Below are positions 1 through 8,515 of a stretch of DNA of 61,595 nucleotides, in pieces. Origin of the DNA: Ramlibacter ginsenosidimutans (GTDB lineage Bacteria > Pseudomonadota > Gammaproteobacteria > Burkholderiales > Burkholderiaceae_C); contig NZ_JAEPWM010000016.1 of assembly GCF_016654015.1 (NCBI RefSeq), forward strand, positions 1-61,595, in the 5' to 3' direction. The notes beneath the pieces are model-generated. The model did not search any database. It saw only the letters and a list, made by a program, of their open reading frames with translations, and was not told the DNA's origin. Each line of letters begins with the position of its first letter. Positions within the stretch are counted from its first letter, which is position 1. Made by a program: the position numbers and the translations under genes.

Positions 1-74
1 CAAAGGCTGGCGACGGCGTGCACCCGCTCCGCCCGGGTTGCCCCGAACTCTTAGAGTCTAGGAAAGAAACATAC

Positions 75-159
75 AAGGCTGGCGGTGAGCCGCAGGCGAA
101 CCCCAGCTTGCTGCGCGACGCTGGATCGCTGGGGTTCGCCGCGCTCACCACCAGCCTAC
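75..159. repeat. REP-like palindromic hairpin, copy 1
   Basis: The outer arms are GGCTGGCGGTGAGC and GCTCACCACCAGCC. Inside them are CGAACCCCAGC and GCTGGGGTTCG arms around a short loop, so the unit can fold into a long interrupted hairpin. The same unit recurs at 202-289 and, in the opposite orientation, at 26118-26203 and 55415-55500. No gene is visible in positions 1-313 apart from these two copies. The first 70 bases carry only a partial GGCTGGCG start of another copy. Confidence 0.85.
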
Positions 160-201
160 ACGCCTCGGCGCGGGTCTCCATCGCGAACCGCTTCCGTCTT
201 C

Positions 202-289
202 GTAGGCTGGCGGTGAGCCGCCAGGCGAACCCCAGCTTGCTGCGCGATGCTGGACCGCTGGGGTTCGCTGTGCTCACCTCCAGCCTACG
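202..289. repeat. REP-like palindromic hairpin, copy 2
   Basis: This is the second copy of the unit at 75-159, in the same orientation. It begins GTAGGCTGGCGGTGAGC and ends CTCACCTCCAGCCTAC. It ends about 25 bases before the DUF2272 gene and could affect that gene's 5' leader. Confidence 0.85.
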
Positions 290-313
290 AGCCCCATTGC
301 GCACAATGGCCGC

Positions 314-1291
314 ATGACCTCCTCGCTCCCCGGCGCCGCGCTCGCTGGCCTGTTGTGCCTCTTCGCTGCCGTCCCTGCGCAGGGCGCGGCGACCGAACCG
401 TCCGCCTGCGCGGCGACCGCGCGGCGTGCCAGCGGCGATGCGCGCATCCTCGGCGCGATCGAGGAAGCACGGCGGCAGCACCGGCTGTTCGGCGCGCAGG
501 TCATCGAGCGCGACGGCGGCCTGTTCCATGTCGGCTACCACGAGGCGGAGTGGGACCGGCTGCCGGGCGAGTCCATGCCCGCGTGGGAGCGGGTGGCGAC
601 GTTCTGGCGCGCGCTGTCGCCGTCCGATCCGCCCGACCTCCTCACCAGCGCCGGCCGGGTGGCGCGTTCGCAAGTACTGGCGGCCGCCGCCGCAGCCGAT
701 GGCACGCCCGCGGAAGTCGCCGTGCGCGAGGCGCTGCTGCGCGCCGCGATCGTGGACACGCCGTGGTCCGCGGCCTTCATCAGCTACCTCCTCAAGACGG
801 CGGGCTTCACGCGCAGCGAGTTCGCGTTCTCGGACACCCACGCCGACTATGTGCAGGCCGCCTTCGCCGCGTCCGACGCGGAAGCGGCGGGCCAGGAGAC
901 GCCCTATGCCTTTCGCGCGTGCGACGTCGCCACCACGCCGCCCCGGGCAGGCGACCTGCTGTGCGCCACGCGCGAGAGCACCTCGCGCGTGGCGCGTTTC
1001 GCGGAGCTGGCGGCTGCCCTGCGCGAGCGCGCACCGGGGGAGGACTTCCCCATGCATTGCGACCTGGTCGTCCGCGCCGACGAGGGCGGCGACGCGAAGA
1101 TAGCCACCATCGGCGGCAACGTGGTGCAGTCGGTGACGCTCTCGCACATGACCCTCAATGCGGACAAGGTGCTCGGTGACGCGTACATCGCCCGCCCGGT
1201 GCGCGGCGCACGTTGCGAGGCCGGCGTGCTGCCGTGCCGCGAGCGGCTGAACCGCCGGCCTTGGCTGGTGCTGCTGCAATTGCGGCACTGA
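314..1291 (+). CDS. DUF2272 domain-containing exported protein
   Basis: A 325-residue protein with an N-terminal signal peptide (hydrophobic residues about 5-20, then AQGAA as a likely cleavage region). The central segment contains DTPWSAAFISYLLKTAGF followed by a Phe/His/Tyr-rich stretch (SDTHADYVQ). This is the hallmark of DUF2272, whose fold is thought to resemble NlpC/P60 or CHAP peptidases. A role in periplasmic cell-wall metabolism is therefore possible but unproven. An ATG eight bases upstream (306) leads straight to a stop, so 314 is the start. The gene stands alone behind two hairpin repeats and converges on the acetyltransferase gene. Confidence 0.8.
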   Translation: MTSSLPGAALAGLLCLFAAVPAQGAATEPSACAATARRASGDARILGAIEEARRQHRLFGAQVIERDGGLFHVGYHEAEWDRLPGESMPAWERVATFWRALSPSDPPDLLTSAGRVARSQVLAAAAAADGTPAEVAVREALLRAAIVDTPWSAAFISYLLKTAGFTRSEFAFSDTHADYVQAAFAASDAEAAGQETPYAFRACDVATTPPRAGDLLCATRESTSRVARFAELAAALRERAPGEDFPMHCDLVVRADEGGDAKIATIGGNVVQSVTLSHMTLNADKVLGDAYIARPVRGARCEAGVLPCRERLNRRPWLVLLQLRH

Positions 1292-1317
1292 TGCGGCGTG
1301 CGAGCCGCCGCAGGCTG

Positions 1318-1806
1318 CTACGGGCTACCAGCGTCGGGTGCAGGGCGAATGCGCAACCACTTCTCCAGCACGACGCCATCGACGCCGTCGCTGTAGCGCC
1401 CGCGCCGGATCGCTACCTCGTGGTAGCCCAGCTCGTTGTAGAAGCTGCGGGCGGCGACGTTGTCGCGCCGCGCTTCGACCCGGATGCGCTCGGCCCCGGC
1501 GGCGCGCGCCGATTCTTCGAGCCAACCCAGCAGCAAGCTGCCGATGCCCTGGCGCTGGCGCGCGGTGCGTACCGCGAACAGCGCCAGGTAGGCGTCGGCC
1601 TCCAGGTACTCCATGATGCCGAAGCCGATCAGCTCGCTGTCGACGCGGGCCACCGCCACGTTGGTGTCGGCCGCCTGGATTGCGCGCAACACGCGGCTCG
1701 CACGCCAGGTCCACGGCAGCCCGCGCTCGATCAGCTCGCGCGACATCGCGGCGATGTCGTCGGCATCTTCGGCAAGCGCGAGGCGCACGGGTGGGTCGGC
1801 GGTCAT
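1318..1806 (-). CDS. GNAT-family N-acetyltransferase (RimI-like)
   Basis: A 162-residue single-domain acetyltransferase. Residues 83-89 (RQRQGIG) form motif A, which binds the acetyl-CoA pyrophosphate, followed by LLLGWLEESARAAGAERIRVEARRD. The FYNELGYHE segment near residue 125 is the typical motif B end. The overall layout resembles RimI-type ribosomal-protein or small-molecule acetyltransferases, but the substrate cannot be told from sequence. The gene lies 57 bases downstream of the cardiolipin synthase on the same strand and may be co-transcribed with it. Confidence 0.85.
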   Translation of the reverse strand: MTADPPVRLALAEDADDIAAMSRELIERGLPWTWRASRVLRAIQAADTNVAVARVDSELIGFGIMEYLEADAYLALFAVRTARQRQGIGSLLLGWLEESARAAGAERIRVEARRDNVAARSFYNELGYHEVAIRRGRYSDGVDGVVLEKWLRIRPAPDAGSP

Positions 1807-1862
1807 GGGGCGGGGACGGCCATGCGTTCAACGCGCGGCCACTGCCATGCTAAAGGGAACGC

Positions 1863-3272
1863 CTACAGCTGGAAGGTCAGCCAGCGCAGAAGCCCTTCGC
1901 CCACCTCGCGCAACGCCCCCACGGGCCGCGCTTGCAGGGCCTCGGCGCCCGCGTGGGCCTGCTCGGCCCAGGCGGCGAAACGCGCGATCGCCTGCGGGTC
2001 GTAGAACGCGACCATCATTTCGTAATTGAGGAACAGGCTGCGTTCGTCCAGGTTCAGCGATCCCGCGAGGGCCACCGTTTCGTCCACGATCACCAGCTTG
2101 CCGTGCAGCATCGCCGGCGCGAGCCAGATGCGCACGCCCGAGGCGAGCAGTTCCCGCAGCGAGCCGGGCCGCGCCAGGTCCGCGAGGCGGTGGTTGGAGC
2201 GGCGCGGGACCAGCAGGTCGACGGCCACGCCGCGCCTGGCCGCCAGCGCGAACGCCATCAGCAGCACCGGGTCGGGCACGAAGTAGGGCGTCACGGCGAC
2301 GATGCGGCGCTGCGCGCTGAAGCAGGCATCGACCAGCAGCTCGTACACCGTGTCGTCGGCCTGGTCCGGCCCGCTGGGAAGCAACTGCGCGAGCGCTGCG
2401 CCCGGCATCGGTTCGGGCAAGTCCAGGGGGGGCAGCTCGGGCACCGGCTGGCGCCTGGCGACGGCCCAATCGCGCTCGAACTGCTCGCGCGCCTGCCGGG
2501 CGATCGGCCCGCGCAGGTCGAACGTCAGGTCGGTCCAGGGCGGCTCGTGCCGGTGGTGCGGTCCCTTGCCGACGAAGTATTCGCCCGCGAGGTTGCGTCC
2601 GCCGGTCCACAGCCACTCGCCGTCCACGATGACGACCTTGCGGTGGTTGCGCAGGTTCACGCGCCCGCGCAGCGGCGAGCTCCAGGGCCGCACGAACAGC
2701 GCGACCTCGACGCCGGCGTCGCGCAGGGGCTGCAAGGTCGGTCGGCCGCCCAGGTAGCGTCCCACCCCGTCGATCATCACGCGCACGCGCACGCCTTCGC
2801 GCGCCCGCTGCGCCAGCAACGCGACGACCGCATCGCCCAGCGGGTCGCGTCCGAGCAGGAAGGAAGCGACCTCCAGCGTTTCGCGTGCGGCAAGCATCAT
2901 GGTCTGCAGCCGCTCCAGCGCCGCGGCGCCATCCTGGTGAATGGTCAGGTCCTCGTAGGGAACCGCGGGCGGCAGGCCCAGGCCCAGCGCGAGGGCGCGG
3001 AAGCGCCCGCTCGGCGCCTGCAAGGCCTCGCGCGCGACCGCCGGGCGCTCGGGGCGCCTGCGCGCGCGGGTCGTCTTGCGCGTGCCGAACAGCAGGAACA
3101 GCGGCAGCGCAAGGTAAGGAACCAGCACGAGGAACAGCACCCAGCCGATCGCGGCGGACGGATGCCGGCGCTGCCGGCGCGCCAGCGCCAGGCCGACGTA
3201 CGTGACCAGCGCCACCACGACGACGGCGCTGTGCAGGGAAAGCCAGGGAAACGGATGGACGACCGGGGACAT
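1863..3272 (-). CDS. cls: Cardiolipin synthase (phospholipase D superfamily)
   Basis: A 469-residue inner-membrane enzyme that joins two phosphatidylglycerols into cardiolipin. Two N-terminal membrane helices lie at about residues 15-30 and 42-62 (PLDc_N). They are followed by two HKD catalytic motifs, H210-x-K212-x4-D217 (in NHRKVVIVDG) and H390-x-K392-x4-D397 (in LHGKLVIVDE), each with the GG(R/S)N-type follow-on (TGGRNL, AGSLNL). The length matches ClsA/bacterial Cls proteins. The start at 3272 keeps both helices. The gene is followed on the same strand by the GNAT gene and preceded by a hairpin repeat. Confidence 0.9.
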   Translation of the reverse strand: MSPVVHPFPWLSLHSAVVVVALVTYVGLALARRQRRHPSAAIGWVLFLVLVPYLALPLFLLFGTRKTTRARRRPERPAVAREALQAPSGRFRALALGLGLPPAVPYEDLTIHQDGAAALERLQTMMLAARETLEVASFLLGRDPLGDAVVALLAQRAREGVRVRVMIDGVGRYLGGRPTLQPLRDAGVEVALFVRPWSSPLRGRVNLRNHRKVVIVDGEWLWTGGRNLAGEYFVGKGPHHRHEPPWTDLTFDLRGPIARQAREQFERDWAVARRQPVPELPPLDLPEPMPGAALAQLLPSGPDQADDTVYELLVDACFSAQRRIVAVTPYFVPDPVLLMAFALAARRGVAVDLLVPRRSNHRLADLARPGSLRELLASGVRIWLAPAMLHGKLVIVDETVALAGSLNLDERSLFLNYEMMVAFYDPQAIARFAAWAEQAHAGAEALQARPVGALREVGEGLLRWLTFQL

Positions 3273-3426
3273 CGGGCCTCGTGACGGACGAAGCGGCGAG
3301 CTTAACGTCCGGGAGGCGGCAGCGGCGTCGGAGGCGGACGCGGGCGACGCGCGGACAGCGAACGCGGGCGTCGGTCTCGAGCGGGACGCTGGGCGGAGAG
3401 ACGCACGAGAAGAGGAACGCAGAGGA

Positions 3427-3512
3427 CGCAGAGGTCACGCAGAGGACGCAGAGAATTCCTCCAGAAGGATTCTTTCTCCCTTATTCTTTGCGTCCTCTGC
3501 GTGACCTCTGCG
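3427..3512. repeat. ACGCAGAGG-type hairpin repeat, copy 1
   Basis: A perfect 24-bp inverted repeat (3427-3450 and 3489-3512), with arms built from tandem CGCAGAGG(T/A) units and a loop of about 38 bases. It fills most of the gap between the divergently oriented cls and the downstream periplasmic-protein gene. Relatives are at 43936-44130, 61130-61250 and 61378-61490. Confidence 0.85.
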
Positions 3513-3534
3513 CGCTCCACGTTCCCCTGTCCCC

Positions 3535-4041
3535 ATGCCCCACCCCAGCCCGACCGCCTCCCTCCCCGCGCGCACTCTGCGGCTGCTGGCCGCGGCCGCC
3601 GTGCTCGCGTGCTCCTTCGCCGCACCGGCGCAGACCGTGCAGGAGCATGTGCACGGCCACGGTCACGAAGTCATGCCCTTCGACCTGGGCAAGACCGTGC
3701 ACATCTTCCGGATGACGGAAGACGGCGGCATCCAGCAGGTGGTGGTCCGGGGCGATGCCGCGGATCCCGAGCAGGTGCGCATGATCCAGCATCACCTCGC
3801 GCTGGAGGCGTCCGATTTCCAGCAGGGCAACTTCGCCGATCCCGGCCACCTGCACGGCCCGGCGATGCCCGGCTTGCGCGAGCTGGAACAGGGTGCCCGG
3901 CGCATGCAGATCACGTACCGGCCGCTGCCCAACGGCGGCGAGATCCGCTTCCGCGCGAAGGACATCAAGCTGGTCACGGCGGTCCACCGCTGGTTCGGGG
4001 CGCAGCTGTCGGAGCACGGGGCGGACGCCCGGTCGGAGTAG
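3535..4041 (+). CDS. Conserved periplasmic hypothetical protein
   Basis: A 168-residue protein with a signal peptide (residues about 1-33, ending APAQT). A histidine-rich stretch (EHVHGHGHEVMPFDL) follows, then a small domain ending in HRWFGAQLSEHGADA. Proteins of this type are common in Burkholderiales, and I recall them sometimes carrying an aspartate carbamoyltransferase label. No carbamoyl-phosphate or aspartate-binding motif is visible, so that label is not supported. The histidines next to the cleavage site could bind metal. The true function is unknown. The start is the first ATG after the hairpin repeat. Confidence 0.7.
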   Translation: MPHPSPTASLPARTLRLLAAAAVLACSFAAPAQTVQEHVHGHGHEVMPFDLGKTVHIFRMTEDGGIQQVVVRGDAADPEQVRMIQHHLALEASDFQQGNFADPGHLHGPAMPGLRELEQGARRMQITYRPLPNGGEIRFRAKDIKLVTAVHRWFGAQLSEHGADARSE

Positions 4042-4081
4042 GAGCGGTTCGCGCGCGGTGAACGCGCAGGCGCGGCCGTGC

Positions 4082-4486
4082 CTATTTGCGTTGCGCCGAC
4101 TTCCCGGTGTTCAAGGCGACCGCGGCGCGGACGAGCGCCTGCAGTGCCTTCTCGTCGACCGTGTCGCCCTCGTGGAAGTCGATCGCGCGGCGCACGTTGC
4201 CGTCGAGGCTGGAGTTGAACAGCCGCGCCGGGTCTGCGAGTGAAGCGCCTTGCGCGAAGGTCATCTTGACGACCGCCTTGTAGGTTTCGCCGGTACAGAC
4301 CAGGCCGTCGTGGTACCAGCAGGGCACGCCGCGCCACTTCCACTCCTCGACGATCTGCGGGTCGGCCGCGTGTATCAGCGCGCGCAGCCGCGCGAGCATC
4401 TCGCCGCGCCAGTCGCCCAGCTCGGCGATCCGCGCGTCGATCAACTCGGACGGCGTGGTGGCGCCCTTCGTTTCGGACTTCTTCAT
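4082..4486 (-). CDS. DUF1801 (YdhG-like) domain protein
   Basis: A 134-residue cytoplasmic protein. The WKWRGVPCWYHDGLVCTGETYKA segment and the following VKMTFAQGASLADPARLFN are characteristic of DUF1801/YdhG proteins, whose biochemical role is unknown. It is the third gene of a minus-strand run behind the AraC regulator and the VOC protein, 28 bases after the VOC stop. This suggests co-expression with a small stress or detoxification module. Confidence 0.8.
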   Translation of the reverse strand: MKKSETKGATTPSELIDARIAELGDWRGEMLARLRALIHAADPQIVEEWKWRGVPCWYHDGLVCTGETYKAVVKMTFAQGASLADPARLFNSSLDGNVRRAIDFHEGDTVDEKALQALVRAAVALNTGKSAQRK

Positions 4487-4514
4487 GCGAACTGGCTCCG
4501 GGTGCGCGTCGGCA

Positions 4515-4928
4515 TCATTGCGGCTTGGGTGCCTGGATCATCTTCCAGCCGTTGCCGGAGGGATCGCGAAAGCCGGCGTCGACGCTGCCGTAGCGGTCCA
4601 TCGGCTCCTGCGTGAACTCCACGCCGCGCTCGCGCAGGCTCGCATGGGCCGCACGGCAGTCGTCGACCGACAGCACGAGCGGCGGCATGGCGCCCTTGGC
4701 GACGATGGCGCGCACCGACTGCGCGGTGGCCGCATCGAGCACCGGCGGCCCCGGGACGAACAGACCCAGCTGGAACGACGGCTGCTCCGGGTGCTGCACG
4801 GTCAGCCACCGGTAATCTCCGTTGCGCACGTCCGTGTGCACGCGGAAGCCGAGCTTGTCGACGTAGAAGGAAAGCGCCTCGTCCTGGTCGCGCACGTACA
4901 GGCCGACCACTGCAACACCCTGGCTCAT
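4515..4928 (-). CDS. VOC-family (glyoxalase/bleomycin-resistance-like) protein
   Basis: A 137-residue vicinal-oxygen-chelate fold protein. The opening VVGLYVRDQDEALSFYVDKLGFRV and the closing GSVDAGFRDPSGNGWKMIQ are the two halves of a VOC repeat unit. Such proteins bind a divalent metal and act as glyoxalases, dioxygenases or resistance proteins; which applies here is not decidable. Its ATG overlaps the AraC stop by 4 nt, so it is translationally coupled to the regulator. AraC-VOC pairs of this kind are common in soil bacteria. Confidence 0.85.
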   Translation of the reverse strand: MSQGVAVVGLYVRDQDEALSFYVDKLGFRVHTDVRNGDYRWLTVQHPEQPSFQLGLFVPGPPVLDAATAQSVRAIVAKGAMPPLVLSVDDCRAAHASLRERGVEFTQEPMDRYGSVDAGFRDPSGNGWKMIQAPKPQ

Positions 4929-5434
4929 GGAAGCTCCTTGAATGGAGCGCCGGTTATAGCGCCGGCCTCGCGGCGGCGCTTCTCCGAAACTGCCATCGTG
5001 AGATCCGGCCGGTGGGCCGCGCTGACGATGCAGGCGGGCACGCGGTCCAGCGCATGGGCAGCCGCCTGCGCGCGTTCGCGGATGGCGCCGGGGCTCTCGC
5101 CGGTAATGTCGCGGAAGGTGCGGCCGAAGGTGCCGAGGCTGGACCAGCCGGTCTCGAAGGCGATCTCGGTGATGGGCCGGTCGGTGTCGCGCAGCAACGC
5201 CGTGGCCCGTTCGATGCGGCGCGTGAGCAGGTAGCGATGCGGCGGCACGCCGAAGGCCTGCTTGAAGGAGCGCGCAAAGTGCGCTTCGGACACGCCACTC
5301 ACCCGCGCGAGGCGGCGGACGGGCCAGTTCTCATGCGAGGCGGCGTCCATGCGGTCCTTCGCGCGCAGCAGCCGGCGCAGGAGCTCGGGGTCCTGGTCCG
5401 CAGGCTGGGGCTCGTCACGGGAAGCGGAGGACAT
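4925..5434 (-). CDS. AraC-family transcriptional regulator
   Basis: A 169-residue protein consisting mainly of the AraC/XylS double helix-turn-helix. The first helix pair is around RRLARVSGVSEAHFARSFKQ and the second around ITEIAFETGWSSLGTFGRTF. It lacks a sugar-binding or other ligand domain, so it may act constitutively or respond through its short C-terminal tail (about residues 125-169). It is the first gene of the AraC-VOC-DUF1801 operon and probably controls it. Confidence 0.88.
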   Translation of the reverse strand: MSSASRDEPQPADQDPELLRRLLRAKDRMDAASHENWPVRRLARVSGVSEAHFARSFKQAFGVPPHRYLLTRRIERATALLRDTDRPITEIAFETGWSSLGTFGRTFRDITGESPGAIRERAQAAAHALDRVPACIVSAAHRPDLTMAVSEKRRREAGAITGAPFKELP

Positions 5435-5491
5435 GGGCTGCGCTGGCGTTCGTGCCAGTGTAGTGCCGCCCGTGCGGGCCGGGGCAGGCGC

Positions 5492-6559
5492 CTAAGGCAC
5501 CAGCGCCAGGAACAGGAACGCGGCGAACAGCACGAGGTGGATCGCGCCCTGCATCACCTGCGTGCGGCCGGTCCCTAGCGTCACCGCGCTGACCAGGAAG
5601 GTGACCGAGAGCAGCACCAGTTCCTTGGGTGCGAGGCCCAGCACCAGCGGCAGTCGCAGCGCGATGGCCGCGACCACCACGACCGGGATGGTCAGGCCGA
5701 TGGAAGCGATCGCCGAGCCGATCGCGAGGTTCATGCTGGTCTGGATGCGGTCGGCCTGCGCCGCGCGCACGGCGGCCCAGGTCTCCGGCAGGAGCACCAC
5801 CATGGCGATGACGATGCCGACCACGCTGCGCGGGGCGCCTGCGAGATCCACTCCCTTTTCGATCGCGGGCGAAAGCACCTTGGCGAGGCCGACGACGACC
5901 ACCAGCGAGGCGATCAGCAGGAGGAAACTGACGATCGCTTCGCGCAGCGTGGGCGGTGGCGCGTGCGTTTCCGGGCTGGCCGCGTCGGCCGCGGGCAGGA
6001 AGTAGTCGCGATGGCGCACGGTCTGGACGAACACGAAGATGAGCCACAGCGACGCGGAAGTGAGCGCCACGAAAGCCAGCTGCGGCGTGTTGTAGGTGCC
6101 CGAGACGGTGCTGGTGGTGAAGACCGGCAGGACCAGCGTGAGTGCCGTCATCACGATCAGGGCGGCCAGGCCCGAGCCGGCGCCCTCGACGCGGAAGGAC
6201 TGTTCGCGATGCCGCAGGCCGCCCACCACGATGCACAGTCCGACCAGCCCGTTGCAGATGATCATCACCGCCGCGTAGATCGTGTCCCGGGGCAGGACGG
6301 CCATTTCCGCGCCGCCGGCCAGCATCATCGACAGGATCAGCGCGGTCTCGATGGCCGTGACGGCCAGCGCCAGCACCAGCGTGCCCAGCGGTTCGCCCAC
6401 GCGGTGCGCCACGACTTCCGCATGGTGCACGGCAGCGATCACCGCGCCGAACAGGGAGGCGCCGCAGAGGATGGTCAGGAGCGTGCCCACGCCGGTCACC
6501 AGCGCGGCGAGCAGCGCCGCCCACGCCAGCAGGGGCGCCAGCCAGGTCCACCAGGGCAT
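5492..6559 (-). CDS. Calcium:proton antiporter (ChaA-like)
   Basis: A 355-residue polytopic inner-membrane protein with about ten to eleven hydrophobic segments. It shows the two alpha-repeats of the CaCA superfamily: HHAEVVAHRVGEPLGTLVLA...VTAIE in the first half and VVLLPETWAAVRAAQADRIQ...GSAIASIGL in the second. This pattern and the length match ChaA-type Ca2+(Na+,K+)/H+ antiporters used for alkali or salt tolerance. A strong ribosome-binding site (GGAGGT, 5 nt before the ATG) fixes the start. The gene is monocistronic in appearance. Confidence 0.88.
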   Translation of the reverse strand: MPWWTWLAPLLAWAALLAALVTGVGTLLTILCGASLFGAVIAAVHHAEVVAHRVGEPLGTLVLALAVTAIETALILSMMLAGGAEMAVLPRDTIYAAVMIICNGLVGLCIVVGGLRHREQSFRVEGAGSGLAALIVMTALTLVLPVFTTSTVSGTYNTPQLAFVALTSASLWLIFVFVQTVRHRDYFLPAADAASPETHAPPPTLREAIVSFLLLIASLVVVVGLAKVLSPAIEKGVDLAGAPRSVVGIVIAMVVLLPETWAAVRAAQADRIQTSMNLAIGSAIASIGLTIPVVVVAAIALRLPLVLGLAPKELVLLSVTFLVSAVTLGTGRTQVMQGAIHLVLFAAFLFLALVP

Positions 6560-6627
6560 GCATCACCTCCAGGTTGTTCGCAGCGCCCGGTGGCTGCGCT
6601 CTCGCAGCATACGTGGGAAGCAGGCTC

Positions 6628-7029
6628 CTAGCGGCCCGGCTCCTGCAATTGCGACGGAGACACCAGGCGCCACTGGTCCTCGATGCGGCACATCGGCAGG
6701 GTGGTGCGGCCCTTCTCGCCGCGGGCGGCGGTGACGACCTGGAGCTGCCGGCAGGAATGGTCCTGCCAGGTGAAGTTGGAGACCACGGTGAATTCGCCGC
6801 GGTGTTTGGTGGCAGGGTTCTCCCAGGCGACGGTGCCGTGTTCGGGCGTGTCGTCCAGGGCCTTGCGCCACGCTTCGTCGAACAGGCGCATGTCCTCGTC
6901 GTCGAAGAAGCGCGCGGGCGAGTCGCGCAGCGGCCCGCGCCAGAGCTGCGCGCCGGCCTGGCCGGCGAACACGCAGAGCAGCAGGGAGAGCGCGAGCGAG
7001 CGGACGGAGGGCGGTGCAGCGATACGCAT
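6628..7029 (-). CDS. RT0821/Lpp0805-like surface antigen family protein
   Basis: A 133-residue secreted protein. The start at 7029 places a clean signal peptide (SLALSLLLCVFAGQAGA) at the N-terminus; an upstream in-frame ATG at 7068 would add 13 unlikely residues. The core VAWENPATKHRGEFTVVSNF...SCRQLQVVT...LPMCRIEDQWRLV resembles the 17-kDa/RT0821-Lpp0805 outer-membrane antigen family, with its two conserved cysteines. The function is unknown and possibly cell-envelope related. Confidence 0.75.
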   Translation of the reverse strand: MRIAAPPSVRSLALSLLLCVFAGQAGAQLWRGPLRDSPARFFDDEDMRLFDEAWRKALDDTPEHGTVAWENPATKHRGEFTVVSNFTWQDHSCRQLQVVTAARGEKGRTTLPMCRIEDQWRLVSPSQLQEPGR

Positions 7030-7104
7030 GGCGTGAGCGAAATTAGCGGCGCATGCTGCCCCGGCCAATGAGACCTTGGTCCACTGCCCCGGGGCCCGAC
7101 GGAC

Positions 7105-8142
7105 TCAGTCGATGCGGCGGAACCAGAGCACCGACAGCGCGCCCGCGGCCAGCACCAGCACTGCGGCGGCGAGGGCCAGCAGCGCGGTCAGCTCGGTCTC
7201 CCGCGTGCGCACCTGCACGCGCGAGCCGAGCGACTGGTACACCCCGCGCAGCATTTCGGCGCTGCCGGCCGAGTGGTACTCGCCGGCCGTGAGGCGCGCC
7301 ACTTCGCGCAGCGTGGGCTCGTCGAGCTGCATGTAGATCGGCATGCCTTCCGGTGTCATGGCATTGCCACCGGTCGTGCCCAGGCCCACCACGTAGATGC
7401 GCACGCCGCGGTCCGCGGCCATCTTCGCAGCCTCGAGCGTGTCGATCCCGGTGGTGCGGCGGCCATCGGTCAGCAGGATGATGGCGGCCGAGGGATAGGA
7501 GCCGGGCGCCACGGGCGTGACCTGCTTGGGGCGGCCCTTCGGCGTCTCGTCGAGGCTGCGGGCGCGGCGGCGGCTGCCGAACGTGATCTCGCCGATGTCG
7601 ATGCCCTGGTCGGGGAACAGTTCGGACAGGCACACCACGATGGCGTTGCCGACGGCGGTGTGCATCTGCAGCTGGAAGGCGTCGATGGCCGTGACGAGCG
7701 CACCGCGGTCCAGCGTGGCGCGTTGCGCGACCTCGGTGCTGCCGGCGAAGGTCACGAGGCCGACCTCGATGTCGCGCGGCAGCTCGCGCAGGAAGAGCTT
7801 GGCCGCTTCCTGCGCCGCGGCGAGCCGGGTCGGCTTGACGTCGGTGACGCGCATGCTGAGCGACACGTCCATCGCCAGCATGATGGTCGTGCGCGTACCC
7901 GGCAGCGGCACGCGCGCGAGCGGGCGGGCCGCGGCGAACAGCAGCAGCGCGATCGCCAGCAGCAGCAGGGCCGGTGGCAGGTGGCGGCGCCACTGGCGGC
8001 CCGCCACCGCCGCACGCACCACCACCAGGCTGCTGTAGCGCACGTGCTGGCGGCGGCGCTGTCGCAGCAGCCACAGGTAGCCGGCCGGCAGCAAGGGCAG
8101 CGCCAGCAGCAGCCAGAGCGCATCGGGCCACAGGAAGGACAT
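7105..8142 (-). CDS. BatA-like von Willebrand factor A membrane protein
   Basis: A 345-residue inner-membrane protein. An N-terminal BatA-type segment (helices about 7-26 and 56-72) precedes a VWA domain whose metal-ion-dependent adhesion site is D92-V-S-L-S96, with the later TDGRR aspartate loop. A final helix lies at residues about 318-340. BatA/BatB proteins usually sit in MoxR-BatABCD operons, whose other members are absent here. It shares no operon with the VIT-VWA protein at 15949. Its role is unknown. Confidence 0.85.
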   Translation of the reverse strand: MSFLWPDALWLLLALPLLPAGYLWLLRQRRRQHVRYSSLVVVRAAVAGRQWRRHLPPALLLLAIALLLFAAARPLARVPLPGTRTTIMLAMDVSLSMRVTDVKPTRLAAAQEAAKLFLRELPRDIEVGLVTFAGSTEVAQRATLDRGALVTAIDAFQLQMHTAVGNAIVVCLSELFPDQGIDIGEITFGSRRRARSLDETPKGRPKQVTPVAPGSYPSAAIILLTDGRRTTGIDTLEAAKMAADRGVRIYVVGLGTTGGNAMTPEGMPIYMQLDEPTLREVARLTAGEYHSAGSAEMLRGVYQSLGSRVQVRTRETELTALLALAAAVLVLAAGALSVLWFRRID

Positions 8143-8289
8143 GGGCGGTGCTCGCGGTGGGCGTGCAAGGCGGCCCTGCGCGCGCGCGGATGCGGCGCGC
8201 GCCTGGCCGCCACCGAATCGTGCGCTCGAACGGCCCGGCCTGCAACCACGCGGAGCGCACGGCGGCGAATCGTGCTTCGCTCGCGGCTG

Positions 8290-8442
8290 CTAGGGCGCGT
8301 TCACGTTGTGGTAGCGCTCGACCTGACAGTCGTAGGACGCCTCTTCGGGCACGCAGGGCGAAGCGGGACGGGTGTGCGGCGGCGGCGACGACGGGCAGCC
8401 TGCGAGCGCGAGCAGGAGGACGAGGAGGCAGGACCGGAACAT
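8290..8442 (-). CDS. Small lipoprotein, 50 residues
   Basis: A short open frame with a clear lipoprotein signal. MFRSCLLVLLLALAGC gives the lipobox LAGC with the lipidated cysteine at residue 16. A Pro-rich stretch and a tail with two cysteines (C30 and C39, near EEASYDCQVERYH) follow. GGAG lies just upstream of the ATG. It sits between the FAD oxidoreductase and the BatA-like gene on the same strand. Tiny lipoproteins like this are frequent in Comamonadaceae and have no known function. Confidence 0.7.
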   Translation of the reverse strand: MFRSCLLVLLLALAGCPSSPPPHTRPASPCVPEEASYDCQVERYHNVNAP

Positions 8443-8515
8443 GGAGGCTCCCTGGAACACCGGGCTTCGCGCCAGTATGCCGTCGAAGGGCTCGGCGCCG
8501 GTGCGGCGAACCGTG

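Noticed and set aside
3535..4041. Aspartate carbamoyltransferase label for the His-rich periplasmic protein
   Set aside because: The protein is short, exported and lacks carbamoyl-phosphate and aspartate binding motifs.
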